Assembly: GCA_900544845.1 (NCBI GenBank)
Contig: UQWV01000008.1
Span: forward strand, 1 to 47,521
Reading direction: 5' to 3'
From: an uncultured Collinsella sp.
Lineage (GTDB): Bacteria; Actinomycetota; Coriobacteriia; Coriobacteriales; Coriobacteriaceae
DNA length: 47,521 nucleotides
Shown here: positions 25,003-33,694 of the stretch, piece after piece
Numbering within the stretch: the first letter of the stretch is position 1
Layout of the letters: every line of letters begins with the position of its first letter
The notes under the pieces: model-generated
Database searches by the model: none
What the model was told of the DNA's origin: nothing
Seen by the model: the letters and a program-made list of their open reading frames with translations, nothing else
Position numbers and translations under genes: made by a program

Positions 25003-25016
25003 AATGAACGTTCACC
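25003..25016. promoter_or_regulatory. LacI-type operator, far upstream of the symporter
   Basis: AATGAACGTTCACC, about 120 bp upstream of the next operator, possibly an auxiliary site. The region 24844-25255 otherwise holds the terminator and the control elements listed; no gene is seen. Confidence 0.65.
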
Positions 25017-25087
25017 TAGTGGTTGCGTGGTGCTGAATCGACTTAATAATCAAAAATGCAGGGATATTTTCATTTTCAGGTCCGTTC

Positions 25088-25109
25088 AACGGCAAAAAAC
25101 GACCGTTCA
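25088..25109 (+). promoter_or_regulatory. Second conserved control element, symporter copy
   Basis: Matches 20113-20134 at 19 of 22 bases (AACGG ... CGACCGTTCA) and is again placed 14-15 bases before an operator. Confidence 0.55.
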
Positions 25110-25122
25110 AGGATAATATACA

Positions 25123-25136
25123 AGTGAACGTTCACC
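25123..25136. promoter_or_regulatory. LacI-type operator 1 (symporter)
   Basis: AGTGAACGTTCACC, the same as operator 2 of uxaC. A CATAAT (25155-25160) 18 bases after its TTCACC is a likely -10. Confidence 0.75.
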
Positions 25137-25163
25137 TATTATAAGCAAATCGCGCATAATCTA

Positions 25164-25177
25164 GCTAAACGTTCACC
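25164..25177. promoter_or_regulatory. LacI-type operator 2 (symporter)
   Basis: GCTAAACGTTCACC, one half degenerate; centre 41 bp from operator 1 and just after the -10. Confidence 0.65.
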
Positions 25178-25255
25178 CTGAACGGCATGCAGACAGACGT
25201 CGGTATGGACTCCAATGTCTTGTTCCAAGACAATCGAGAAAAGAGAGGGAGCTCG

Positions 25256-26815
25256 ATGACTAACAAGATCGGTAAAAAGCGCAAGATCACATTCTGGACG
25301 CGCTTGGGCTTTGGTATGGGCGGCATGCTCAACTCTGGTGCCCTGACCTTTACGCACAGCTACATGGTGCTGTTCCTGTCCACGGAGTGCGGTCTGTCCG
25401 CAGGCGAGGCTGCGTTGATCAGCTCGTTCGCCATCTATCTCAACGCCATTCTGTGCCCGCTCATGGGCTTTGTGGCCGATAACTTTTACGCTACCAAGAT
25501 CGGCCGTATCTTTGGCCGCCGCCGTTTCTGGATCTTGCTGGCAATCCCGATGATGGTCGCCGAGCCGCTCATCTTTGTGGCTACGCCGTTTGGTTTCCCG
25601 TACTACTTTGTGCTGTACCTGATCTACAACGTCGCGTATACGTTCTGCACTGCCAACCTGTCGCCGCTTACCATCGAGATGACCGACGACTTCAAGGAGC
25701 GTACGTACCTCACCGGCTACAAGCACCTCTTTGGTAACGCCGCCGGCTTCCTGATGGCAGCACTCGTCGGCTTTGGCTTTGGCACCTTCGGCGAGACCAA
25801 CCCGTTCAGCTACTTCATCATCGCTACGGTCAACGCTTCGGTCATGGCAATCTCGCTGCTGTGCGTGTACCTGTCCACGTGGGAGCACACCCCCGAGGAG
25901 GTGGCTCAGGAGAAGATCGAGAGCGTCGGCGAGGGTATCAAGAAGTTCTTCATCGACGTTGTCTCTACCTTCCGCAATAAGTCCTTCCGCAAGGTCCTGT
26001 ATGCACAGGTCTCCACGAAGCTCGCTGCTGCCTGCTGGTCTGCCTGCCTGTCCTTCTTCATCGTCTACTGCCTGCAGATTCCTAAGTCCTATGAGTCCGT
26101 GATGGAGATGCCCGGCAAGGTCGTCGCTATCGTCTGCACCGCCATCTGGGTTGCTCTCATGGCCAAGAAGGGCTTCCACAAGTCTTGGTACCTGGCCAAC
26201 GTCGGTTGCGCTGCGTGCATCATCGCCTACAACTACTTCGCCTTTGGTCAGATTAACGGCACCTCCACGGTCGCCATCGCCATGATTGCCTACCCCATCA
26301 TCTTCGCCATCTGGAAGTTCTTCTACGTTGGTTTCCAGTACCTGCCCGATGTTCTGCTCAACTACATCCCCGATGTCGATGAGCTCATCACCCTGCGTCG
26401 TCGCGAGGGCATCTACAGCTCCGCTCAGCAGCTCTGCCAGCAGATCGCCCAGGCTATCGCCGTCAACGCATGGGCTATCGTCCTTGCTGCCTCCGGCTTC
26501 ATTCAGACCGCCGGCAACAGCGACGCCGTAACCCAGCCCGCCACCGTGCCTCTGTACATCTGCGGCTACATGCTCATCGGCTGCGCCGGCTTCTTCCTGC
26601 TCGCGGCTGTCCTTGCCCGCGGCATCAAGATCGACAAGGAGCAGTGCGACATCCTTTGCGACGAGATCCGCCGTGTCAAGGAGGGTGGCAAGATGGCCGA
26701 CGTCCAGCCCGAGGTCAAGGCTCTTTGCGAGGAGCTCTCCGGCTTCAAGTACGAGGACTGCTTCGCTCACAACAACGTTGGCTTCCAGGACGGCAGCGTA
26801 ATCCCCGCCGAGTAG
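25256..26815 (+). CDS. GPH-family sugar:cation symporter for (oligo)galacturonides
   Basis: 519 residues, about twelve membrane helices, of the glycoside-pentoside-hexuronide (MFS_2) family: FWTRLGFGMGGMLNSGALTF at the start, LCPLMGFVADN, GRRRFWILLAIPM, then the usual central loop, a second half with DVLLNYIPDVDELITLRRREG, and a charged cytoplasmic C-terminus. ATG 25256 follows GAGAGGGAG; the upstream part of the frame crosses the operator. It has its own promoter with LacI-type operators. Because the GH28, GH105 and esterases encoded nearby are all without signal peptides, it probably brings in oligomers or modified galacturonides, not only the monomer; this is inferred from context. Confidence 0.88.
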   Translation: MTNKIGKKRKITFWTRLGFGMGGMLNSGALTFTHSYMVLFLSTECGLSAGEAALISSFAIYLNAILCPLMGFVADNFYATKIGRIFGRRRFWILLAIPMMVAEPLIFVATPFGFPYYFVLYLIYNVAYTFCTANLSPLTIEMTDDFKERTYLTGYKHLFGNAAGFLMAALVGFGFGTFGETNPFSYFIIATVNASVMAISLLCVYLSTWEHTPEEVAQEKIESVGEGIKKFFIDVVSTFRNKSFRKVLYAQVSTKLAAACWSACLSFFIVYCLQIPKSYESVMEMPGKVVAIVCTAIWVALMAKKGFHKSWYLANVGCAACIIAYNYFAFGQINGTSTVAIAMIAYPIIFAIWKFFYVGFQYLPDVLLNYIPDVDELITLRRREGIYSSAQQLCQQIAQAIAVNAWAIVLAASGFIQTAGNSDAVTQPATVPLYICGYMLIGCAGFFLLAAVLARGIKIDKEQCDILCDEIRRVKEGGKMADVQPEVKALCEELSGFKYEDCFAHNNVGFQDGSVIPAE

Positions 26816-26838
26816 GGCAGGCGCATCGTCCAAATCAC

Positions 26839-26883
26839 AGGGCCGTGCCACCGGAGATCAACCGGCGGGCGCGGCCCTTTTTT
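26839..26883 (+). terminator. Terminator after the symporter
   Basis: 11-bp stem (26839-26849 with 26868-26878, one G-U), extended by an inner ACCGG/CCGGC pairing, then six T. Confidence 0.88.
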
Positions 26884-26929
26884 AAAAACGAGTAGTATGA
26901 ACTTCTGATTACATTTGAGGGAGAGACCC

Positions 26930-28525
26930 ATGGAGACGAACGTTATCTGGCGCAACGCCCGCGCGGCCGTTATCGAGCTCGACGACGGTGGCTACTTTAC
27001 CTGTGCCGATACGTGGGAGATCTTTGTCAACGATGAGCCCGTCGGTACCACGAATACGGTCGAGACCTATGTTGACGGCCTGGTTCCCGGCAAGCGCAAC
27101 CTCGTCCGCTTTGTCTGCGGCGAGCGCGAGCTGAGCGTGGGCGTCACCACGCCCGCGGAGCCCTTTACCATCAACGTTCGCGACTGCGGCGCCAAAGGCG
27201 ATGCCGAGCACGATGACACCACCAATATCCAGGCTGCCATCATGGCTTGCCCCAAGGGCGGGCGCGTGCTGATTCCCGCCGGCAACTACCGCATCAAGTC
27301 CCTCTTCCTTAAGAGTAATATCAACATCGAGCTCGCCGAGGGCGCGGTGCTGCTGGCCCGTCACGACCGCGCGGCGCTTGCCTACATTCCGGGCACGGTC
27401 ACGGGTGACAAGGGCACCGGGTATGCCGGCACCGATATGCTGCCCCTGGGCCGCTGGGAGGGCGAGAGCTTTTCGACCTACTGTTCGACCTTTACGGGTC
27501 TGAGCGTGCACGACGTGTGCATCTATGGCCGCGGCGCCATCGACGGTCAGACCGATTTTGCCGAGGATAACTGGTGGAACAAGGACTTTAAGAATATCTT
27601 CCGCCCCGAGGAGGGCCGCGAGGTCGCCCGCCCGCGCATGATCTTCCTGTCCGAGTGCGAAAACGTGAGCCTTGCCGGCTTTACCGTCCGCAACAGCCCG
27701 GCGTGGAATATCCATCCCATTCTGTGCGGACACGTCGATGCCCTGTGCCTGTCCATCGAGGGTCCCAAGAACTCCCACAACACCGACGGTTTCGATCCCG
27801 AGAGCTGCGGCTTTGTTCGCATCCTGGGTTGCCAGTTCTCGGTGGGCGATGACTGTATCGCCATCAAGAGCGGCAAACTGGGCATTGAGTCCGAGCTTCG
27901 TCCCGCCACGCACGACGTGTTGATCTCGCACTGCTACATGCACGACGGCCATGGCGCCGTGGTGCTGGGATCCGAGGCAGCCGGCGGCATCAAGGACCTC
28001 ACCGTGAGCAAGTGTCTCTTTGAGCGCACCGACCGAGGCCTGCGCGTCAAGACCCGCCGCGGTCGCGGCAAGGACGCCGTCAACGAGGGCATCACCTTTG
28101 AGCACATTCGCATGGACGAGGTGCTCACACCTTTCGTGGTTAATTCCTTCTACTTCTGCGACAAGGACGGCAAGACCGACTACGTTCAGAGCCGCGAGGC
28201 ACTACCCGTCGACGACCGTACACCCGGCTTCGGCACTACGACGTTCCGCGATATCGAAGCCACCAACTGCCACGCTGCCGCCGCCTACATCACGGGCTTG
28301 CCCGAGAGTAAGGTGACGCGCCTGACGTTTGAGGATGTCCATGTGACCTTTGCCGCCGATGCTGAACCCTTTGTGCCGGCCATGGCCTGCGGCGTGGAGC
28401 CCATGGTGCGCCAGGGCATCATCGCGCAGAACGTGAAAGTCCTCGACCTGCAAAACGTGGTGATTGAGGGTCAGGACGGCGAGGAGCTGCAGCTCCAGAA
28501 CGTCGACAAGGTTGTCCGTTCCTAA
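26930..28525 (+). CDS. GH28 exo-polygalacturonase-like hydrolase, cytoplasmic
   Basis: 531 residues. After an N-terminal beta domain (about 1-80) comes a right-handed beta-helix. Catalytic GH28 motifs are present: NTDG (284-287), GDD (306-308), DGHG (339-342) and RVK (372-374). There is no signal peptide, so it should act inside the cell, releasing galacturonate from imported oligogalacturonides. Bacterial GH28 enzymes of this shape are mostly exo-acting; rhamnogalacturonan hydrolase is an alternative. ATG 26930 follows GAGGGAGA. First gene after the symporter; no operator is seen just upstream, so it may depend on read-through past the terminator or on an unrecognised promoter near 26,890. 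Confidence 0.9.
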   Translation: METNVIWRNARAAVIELDDGGYFTCADTWEIFVNDEPVGTTNTVETYVDGLVPGKRNLVRFVCGERELSVGVTTPAEPFTINVRDCGAKGDAEHDDTTNIQAAIMACPKGGRVLIPAGNYRIKSLFLKSNINIELAEGAVLLARHDRAALAYIPGTVTGDKGTGYAGTDMLPLGRWEGESFSTYCSTFTGLSVHDVCIYGRGAIDGQTDFAEDNWWNKDFKNIFRPEEGREVARPRMIFLSECENVSLAGFTVRNSPAWNIHPILCGHVDALCLSIEGPKNSHNTDGFDPESCGFVRILGCQFSVGDDCIAIKSGKLGIESELRPATHDVLISHCYMHDGHGAVVLGSEAAGGIKDLTVSKCLFERTDRGLRVKTRRGRGKDAVNEGITFEHIRMDEVLTPFVVNSFYFCDKDGKTDYVQSREALPVDDRTPGFGTTTFRDIEATNCHAAAAYITGLPESKVTRLTFEDVHVTFAADAEPFVPAMACGVEPMVRQGIIAQNVKVLDLQNVVIEGQDGEELQLQNVDKVVRS

Positions 28526-28542
28526 CTCGGGTTGATGGCCAG

Positions 28543-28579
28543 GGCTGCATTGTCGGATAGATCGGCAATGCAGCCTTTA
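28543..28579 (+). terminator. Hairpin after the GH28 gene
   Basis: Perfect 10-bp stem (28543-28552 with 28566-28575) and a TTTAT tail; probably a partial terminator inside the cluster. Confidence 0.5.
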
Positions 28580-28629
28580 TGCGATACGGCCGTGTGCGCT
28601 GCGCTGCGCATCATGGTGAAAGGGAATGC

Positions 28630-29439
28630 ATGCTCAATAAAACGATTCCTGTCGGGGTCGATGGCTCGTCTGCCACGATTACGTCTTATGTTTTTGCCCC
28701 GACCGAAGATGCTTATGCTTTAAAACCGCTGCCTGCAGTTGTGGTCGTGCCAGGAGGCGGCTACGATCACGTTTCGCCGCGCGAAGGCGAGCCGGTAGCG
28801 CTCCGTTTGTTGGCGATGGGCTACCAAACGTTTGTACTGAACTATTCGGTTGCTCCCGCCACCTATCCGCTTGCATTGCAAGAACTTGCGCGGGCGGTCG
28901 ATACCGTGCGAAGCCATGCGACGGAGTTTTGCGTCGATCCCAATCGAATTACGGTCATGGGTTTTTCGGCGGGTGGGCATCTGGTTGGCTTGCTCGGGGC
29001 GCTTTGGGACCAATCCTGGCTTGCAGAGTCGATCGCGACATCGCCTGAGTCGATTCGGCCTGACGCACTTTGCTTGGGCTATCCGGTCGTAAGCTCGGGG
29101 GCCTATGCCCATCGTGGCTCGTTTGAACACCTAACGGGTGCCGATGACGTTTTGGCTCAAAAGTTGTCGATCGAGAACATGGTGGGCGAAGGTTTTCCTC
29201 GTACGTTCTTATGGCATACCGCCGAGGATGCATCGGTGCCAGTCCAAAATAGCCTTTTGCTTGCGCAGGCGCTTGCCGATCACGGGATTGGCTTTAGCTT
29301 ACATATTTTTCCGCATGGAAAGCACGGAGCATCGCTCGCCACGGCCCAAACGGCATTTAAGGGTTGCGCCGAGCATATTCAGCCACAGGTTCAGGGCTGG
29401 CCTGAGCAGTTTGCCGCCTGGGAGCGTGATGGACGATGA
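28630..29439 (+). CDS. Alpha/beta-hydrolase esterase (acetylesterase-like)
   Basis: 269 residues. An oxyanion-hole segment (VVVVPGGGYDHVSPREGEPV), nucleophile elbow GFSAGGHL, a late Asp (HTAEDASVP) and His (GKHGASL) complete the catalytic triad of the BD-FAE / acetyl-xylan-esterase-like family. No signal peptide. In this cluster the likely job is removing acetyl groups from galacturonate or neutral sugars of imported pectin fragments. GAAAGGGA precedes ATG 28630. Codon use is less biased than in the neighbours (more TTG, TTT and AAT). It overlaps the next gene by four bases (ATGA), so the two are translationally coupled. Confidence 0.85.
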   Translation: MLNKTIPVGVDGSSATITSYVFAPTEDAYALKPLPAVVVVPGGGYDHVSPREGEPVALRLLAMGYQTFVLNYSVAPATYPLALQELARAVDTVRSHATEFCVDPNRITVMGFSAGGHLVGLLGALWDQSWLAESIATSPESIRPDALCLGYPVVSSGAYAHRGSFEHLTGADDVLAQKLSIENMVGEGFPRTFLWHTAEDASVPVQNSLLLAQALADHGIGFSLHIFPHGKHGASLATAQTAFKGCAEHIQPQVQGWPEQFAAWERDGR

Positions 29440-31598
29440 ACGAAAGTATCAATGAGCTGCGTGTTTCGAGGGCTGCGTCAGGAGCGTATCCAACGATTTC
29501 TGATGCCTTGGCGGCAACCGATCAACTCTATCCGGACGCCGAGCAGGCGGTGACGATCCATATTGATCCGGGTGAGTACCGCGAGCGGGTCGAGATCCAT
29601 CGGCCGCATGTGACGTTGGCGGGCGAGACGGCTGACAGCGTGCGCATCGTGGGCAGCCTGGGTGCCAAGATGCCCTCGGAGGACGGCTCGGGTGTCGACG
29701 GTACGCTCGGCACGTTTAGGACCTATACCGTTTTAGTCGATGCCGACGACGTGCGGCTCGAGAACCTCACGATCGTCAACGACGCCGGGGATGGTCGCGA
29801 GGTGGGACAGGCGATTGCCCTGTACGCCGACGGCGACCGTTTGGTGGTCGACGCCTGTTGTATTACGGGACGCCAGGACACGCTGTTTTTGGGCCCGTTG
29901 CCCCCGCGCGAAGTTAAACCGGGCGGGTTTATAGGACCCAAACAGTATGCGCCGCGCCGGGTGGGGCGCCAGTATTTTAGACGTTGCCGGATCGAGGGCG
30001 ATGTCGACTTTATCTTTGGCGGCGCGCGTGCCTACTTTGAGGGGTGCGAGATTCGCTCGCTCAACCGCGATATGGACGTGAACGGTTACGTGACGGCGGC
30101 ATCGACGCCCGAGGGAGAGCCGTACGGCTTCGTGTTCCACGGCTGTTCGTTTACAGCTCCGGATGACGTGGCACCGGATTCGGTCTACCTGGGCCGTCCT
30201 TGGCGCGAATGGGCGCAAACCGTGCTGATCGATTGCTGGCTGGGGCAACACATCAAGCGCGAAGGTTGGTGGGACTGGAATAAGCCGGCGGCGCACGAGA
30301 GGGCGCGCTACGTTGGCGCAAGTCTACATGGCCCGGCGGGTGATGCTGCCGGCTGGGCGTCGTGGGCGCGCGAGCTCGATGCGACGGCCGCTGCCCGGTA
30401 CGCTCGCGAGCAGGTGCTTGCCGGTGCGGACGGCTGGGACCCCGAGGGCGGCGATGGTGATGCGGTGGAGACCGCCAGTCTTTCCAATAGCGGCCGCACA
30501 GTGCATATCGACATCTATTACGAAGACGAACCGGCGCTTCGCGACCGTCTTAAGCGTGAGGGGCGTTCCGCCGCGTTTAAGGGCGCGACGCCCGGTGACT
30601 TTGAGGCATGGCAAATTGCGACGAGGGATCGGCTGTTTGACCTGCTGGGCTTATCGATTATGGATCGCGCGCCAATCGAGGTGCGCGAGCTCGACCGGGT
30701 GCAGATTGCTGGCGGTATCGTGCGCACCCATGCGATGTTGCAGGTGGAGCGCGACGTTTGGATGCCGTTCTACCTACTGGAGCCGCAGACGCCCAAGTTC
30801 GATGCGCATGGCTGCAAGCGCTGCTATATCTGTCCGCATGGCCACCAGGGCGCCGGCGCCGCAAGTGTTGCGGGCGTAACGGGCGTGCCGGCGGTCGACG
30901 ATGCCGTACGCAAGTTTAACTACGACTATGGCCTGCGTCTGGCGCGCATGGGCTATGTGACCGTCTGCCCTGATTCACGTGGCTGGGGGAGCCGTCGCGA
31001 CTGGAAAGGCCAGGGCGACGACGAGAACAGTTATCTGCGCGGGACCTGCCTAAACCAGGCGCGCATGGCGGAGCCGCTGGGTCTTACAGTCGCGGGCCTC
31101 AATGCCTGGGACAACATGCGCTTGATTGATTACTTGGAGACACGCGGCGACATTGCCATGGACGACCTGGGCTGCTTTGGCTTTTCGGGCGGCGGATACA
31201 TGACGTTGTACCTGGCGGCGCTCGACCCACGCGTGCGCAAGGCGTTTGTCTCGGGCTATCTGTACGGTGTCGACGATTCGCTGCTGCACCTCAACGGCAA
31301 CTGCAGTTGCAATTACACGCCTGGACTCTGGCGTCTGCTCGATATGGGTGACATCGCCTCGCTTATCGCGCCGCGCCCGCTCTTGGTTCAGAGCTGCGAG
31401 AAAGACCATCTCAACGGCGCCCGCGGACTTGCGAATGTTGATGAGCAGCTCTCCATCGTTCGGGACGCCTATGGCCTCGTGGGACATGCCGACGACCTGT
31501 TGCACGAGGTTTGCCCGGGCGGACACCATCTGGGCGTTGCGTACCTTGCCGAGGATATCGAATGGCTTGACGGGCATGCTGCCAGGGCCCGTTCCTAG
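29436..31598 (+). CDS. Fusion: CE8 pectin methylesterase + alpha/beta-hydrolase
   Basis: 720 residues in two enzyme domains. Residues 1-335 form a CE8 pectin methylesterase beta-helix with GRQDTLF (Gln147, Asp148), DVDFIFGGARAYFEGC (nucleophile Asp191) and YLGRPWREWA (Arg254, Trp256), so the active site is complete. Residues about 355-720 are an alpha/beta hydrolase with CYICPHGHQGAG, VCPDSRGWGSRRDW, GFSGGGYMTLYLAALDP (Ser584), CEKDHL and CPGGHHLGV, like acetyl-xylan-esterase or dienelactone-hydrolase-type proteins (Abhydrolase_7 group). A Gly/Asp/Ala-rich linker (about 330-350) joins them. No signal peptide. It should remove methyl esters and probably acetyl esters from imported oligogalacturonides. 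Coupled to the upstream esterase by ATGA overlap. Confidence 0.87.
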   Translation: MNESINELRVSRAASGAYPTISDALAATDQLYPDAEQAVTIHIDPGEYRERVEIHRPHVTLAGETADSVRIVGSLGAKMPSEDGSGVDGTLGTFRTYTVLVDADDVRLENLTIVNDAGDGREVGQAIALYADGDRLVVDACCITGRQDTLFLGPLPPREVKPGGFIGPKQYAPRRVGRQYFRRCRIEGDVDFIFGGARAYFEGCEIRSLNRDMDVNGYVTAASTPEGEPYGFVFHGCSFTAPDDVAPDSVYLGRPWREWAQTVLIDCWLGQHIKREGWWDWNKPAAHERARYVGASLHGPAGDAAGWASWARELDATAAARYAREQVLAGADGWDPEGGDGDAVETASLSNSGRTVHIDIYYEDEPALRDRLKREGRSAAFKGATPGDFEAWQIATRDRLFDLLGLSIMDRAPIEVRELDRVQIAGGIVRTHAMLQVERDVWMPFYLLEPQTPKFDAHGCKRCYICPHGHQGAGAASVAGVTGVPAVDDAVRKFNYDYGLRLARMGYVTVCPDSRGWGSRRDWKGQGDDENSYLRGTCLNQARMAEPLGLTVAGLNAWDNMRLIDYLETRGDIAMDDLGCFGFSGGGYMTLYLAALDPRVRKAFVSGYLYGVDDSLLHLNGNCSCNYTPGLWRLLDMGDIASLIAPRPLLVQSCEKDHLNGARGLANVDEQLSIVRDAYGLVGHADDLLHEVCPGGHHLGVAYLAEDIEWLDGHAARARS

Positions 31599-31676
31599 GT
31601 CGTGGGCGTTGTTGCGGGCAAACGGTAATGACTGATGAGGCCAAAGGCCGCCGTGTGGGCGGGAAGGAGTATAAAT

Positions 31677-32348
31677 ATGAAACCGACGAAGACCTTGAGC
31701 GAGTCGACCATCTGCTGCTTTGGTGATTCGACTACGTGGGGCGACAATGGATGCGGCGCGGGCGGCAACGACATCTCCTGGACTTCGCATCTAGGAGTGC
31801 TGCTGGGTGGCGCAACTATCGAGAATTACGGCATCAAGGGCTCGCGTATCGCCGTCAAGGCCGACCGCAGCGACTCGTTTGTCGAGCGCCTGGACGACAT
31901 CGACGATGCGGCCGATATCTACATCGTCTTTGGCGGCGTCAACGACTTTAGCCGCAACGTGCCGCTGGGCGAGCCGGGCAGCACCGACGTACACGAGTTC
32001 TATGGTGCGCTCGATTATCTCATCCGTACCATCACGGCCCGCTCGCCCCGGGCAAAGCTCGTGTTTATGACGCCGTGCAAGACGAGCGGCAAGCACGAGA
32101 AGGATATCCCGGCAAGCAACGAGGCCAACCATCTGGGCCTGACACAAGATGTCTATGTGCAGGCGATGCTGGAGGTCTGCGACCGCTACTCCGTGCCGGT
32201 GATCGACCTGTATGCGCAAAGCGGCATCAGCCCGTTTTTGCCGGAGCACCGCGCGCTCTACATGCCGGACGGTCTGCATTACAGCCCTGCCGGCTATGAG
32301 CGCCTGGCGCATCGCATCGCCGCGGGGCTTACCGCCGTTTGCCGTTAA
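31677..32348 (+). CDS. SGNH/GDSL esterase
   Basis: 223 residues with all SGNH blocks: CCFGDSTTWGDNG (nucleophile Ser), the glycine block near NYGIKGSRI, VFGGVNDF (Asn) and MPDGLHYSPAGYERL (Asp and His). No signal peptide. The context suggests a rhamnogalacturonan or pectin acetylesterase, the third esterase of the cluster. ATG 31677 has GGAAGGAG upstream. The gene ends just before a palindromic promoter. Confidence 0.87.
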   Translation: MKPTKTLSESTICCFGDSTTWGDNGCGAGGNDISWTSHLGVLLGGATIENYGIKGSRIAVKADRSDSFVERLDDIDDAADIYIVFGGVNDFSRNVPLGEPGSTDVHEFYGALDYLIRTITARSPRAKLVFMTPCKTSGKHEKDIPASNEANHLGLTQDVYVQAMLEVCDRYSVPVIDLYAQSGISPFLPEHRALYMPDGLHYSPAGYERLAHRIAAGLTAVCR

Positions 32349-32361
32349 AAGTCTGCCGTTT

Positions 32362-32401
32362 ACGGGGATTATAGGGTTAACGTTCACCCTATAATCCCCG
32401 T
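32362..32401. promoter_or_regulatory. 40-bp near-perfect palindrome with embedded operator
   Basis: Two 20-base halves (32362-32381 and 32382-32401) pair at 19 of 20 positions. The centre (32375-32388) is a LacI-type operator, GGTTAACGTTCACC, and each half holds a TATAAT on one strand (32390-32395 on plus, 32368-32373 on minus). It may be both operator and the end hairpin of the SGNH gene; no T-run follows. Confidence 0.65.
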
Positions 32402-32414
32402 TCGCGTTACACTA

Positions 32415-32428
32415 GGTTAACGTTCACC
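32415..32428. promoter_or_regulatory. LacI-type operator 2 (GH105)
   Basis: GGTTAACGTTCACC, identical to the operator in the palindrome, centre 40 bp away. TACACT (32408-32413) directly before it is a possible -10, as in the uxaC arrangement. Confidence 0.75.
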
Positions 32429-32454
32429 CATCAATAACGTCAGAGGGGACAGCA

Positions 32455-33693
32455 ATGGGCTGCAATCAGATTCTGGACCGCTATATCGAGCAGTTGATCG
32501 AGACCTCTACGCCGCAGGCGCCGGCCTGGAACATCGAAAAGCTCCGTGCCGGCAAGGAGAACACCTGGAACTATATCGATGGCTGCATGATCAAGGCGCT
32601 CATCGAGCTGTACGAGATCACGGGTGAGCAGCGCTACCTGACCTTTGCCGACGACTACATCGACTTTTTTGTCCAGGAAGACGGCACCATCAAGCACTAC
32701 AAGCCCGAGGAGTACAACCTCGACAACGTCAACGCGGGCAAGACCCTCTATAAGCTCTACGATTTGGTGGGCAAGCCCAAATACCGCGCCGCCATGGACA
32801 CCATTTACCGCCAGCTCGAGACCCAGCCGCGCACCAAAGAGGGCGTGTTTTGGCACAAGGCAGTCTATCCCAACCAGATCTGGCTCGACGGCATGTATAT
32901 GGCGCAGCCGTTCTATATGCAGTACGAACTGAGCTTCCACAACCGTCGCGCCTGCTCGGATAGCTTCCATATGTTCCAGGTCGTGCACGATCTGATGCGC
33001 AACCCGCTCAACGGTCTGTACTACCACGCCTACGACGCGAGCCGCAAGCAGTTCTGGTGCGATCCCGTCACCGGCCTTTCGGCCAACTTCTGGCTGCGCG
33101 CCGAGGGCTGGTTTGCCATGGCGCTCATCGATACCTGGGAGCTCATGCCGCCCTCGATGTCGGCCGAGAAGGACGAGATTCGCAAGATGTTCCACGACCT
33201 GATCGACGCTATGCTGCCGTATCAGGACGAGAAGACTGGCATGTGGCACCAGGTCATCAACCTGCCCAATATCGCCCCCAACTACCTGGAGGAGTCGGGC
33301 AGCGCCATCTTTGCCAACGCTATCATGAAGGGCGTGCGCCTGGGCGTGCTGGGCGAGCGCTACTACCAGTACGGCCGTCGTGCGTTTGACGGCATCTGCG
33401 ACACGTGTCTGTCCGAGCGCGACGGACAGCTGGCGCTCGACAACATCTGCCTGGTCGCGGGCCTTGGTAACACTGCGCACCGCGAGGGCACGTTTGGCTA
33501 CTACATGAGCGAACCCGTCGTCAAAAACGACGCGAAGGGCGTGGCGCCGCTGGTGCTCGCCTATATCGAGACCATGCATCACGACAAGCTGGCAGGCAAG
33601 CGCGATCCGCTCGCCCCCTCGGGCGCCTGCTCCATCGACGACCCGTTTGGCGGCTACACGCCGGGCATCAACGCTCATAAGGGGTGTGAATAG
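32455..33693 (+). CDS. GH105 unsaturated galacturonyl/rhamnogalacturonyl hydrolase
   Basis: 412 residues of the (alpha/alpha)6-barrel GH88/GH105 group: YNLDNVNAGKTLYKLYD (Asp90), FWHKAVYPNQIWLDGMYMAQ (Asp145) and WCDPVTGLSANFWLRAEGWF. It removes the 4,5-unsaturated galacturonate left by pectate or rhamnogalacturonan lyases, using the hydration mechanism known for YteR. No signal peptide. It starts a new promoter unit with two LacI-type operators, AGAGGGG before the ATG, and is followed one base later by the TIM-barrel gene. No polysaccharide lyase is in the window, so its substrate must come from lyases encoded elsewhere or made by other species. Confidence 0.92.
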   Translation: MGCNQILDRYIEQLIETSTPQAPAWNIEKLRAGKENTWNYIDGCMIKALIELYEITGEQRYLTFADDYIDFFVQEDGTIKHYKPEEYNLDNVNAGKTLYKLYDLVGKPKYRAAMDTIYRQLETQPRTKEGVFWHKAVYPNQIWLDGMYMAQPFYMQYELSFHNRRACSDSFHMFQVVHDLMRNPLNGLYYHAYDASRKQFWCDPVTGLSANFWLRAEGWFAMALIDTWELMPPSMSAEKDEIRKMFHDLIDAMLPYQDEKTGMWHQVINLPNIAPNYLEESGSAIFANAIMKGVRLGVLGERYYQYGRRAFDGICDTCLSERDGQLALDNICLVAGLGNTAHREGTFGYYMSEPVVKNDAKGVAPLVLAYIETMHHDKLAGKRDPLAPSGACSIDDPFGGYTPGINAHKGCE

Positions 33694-33694
33694 C

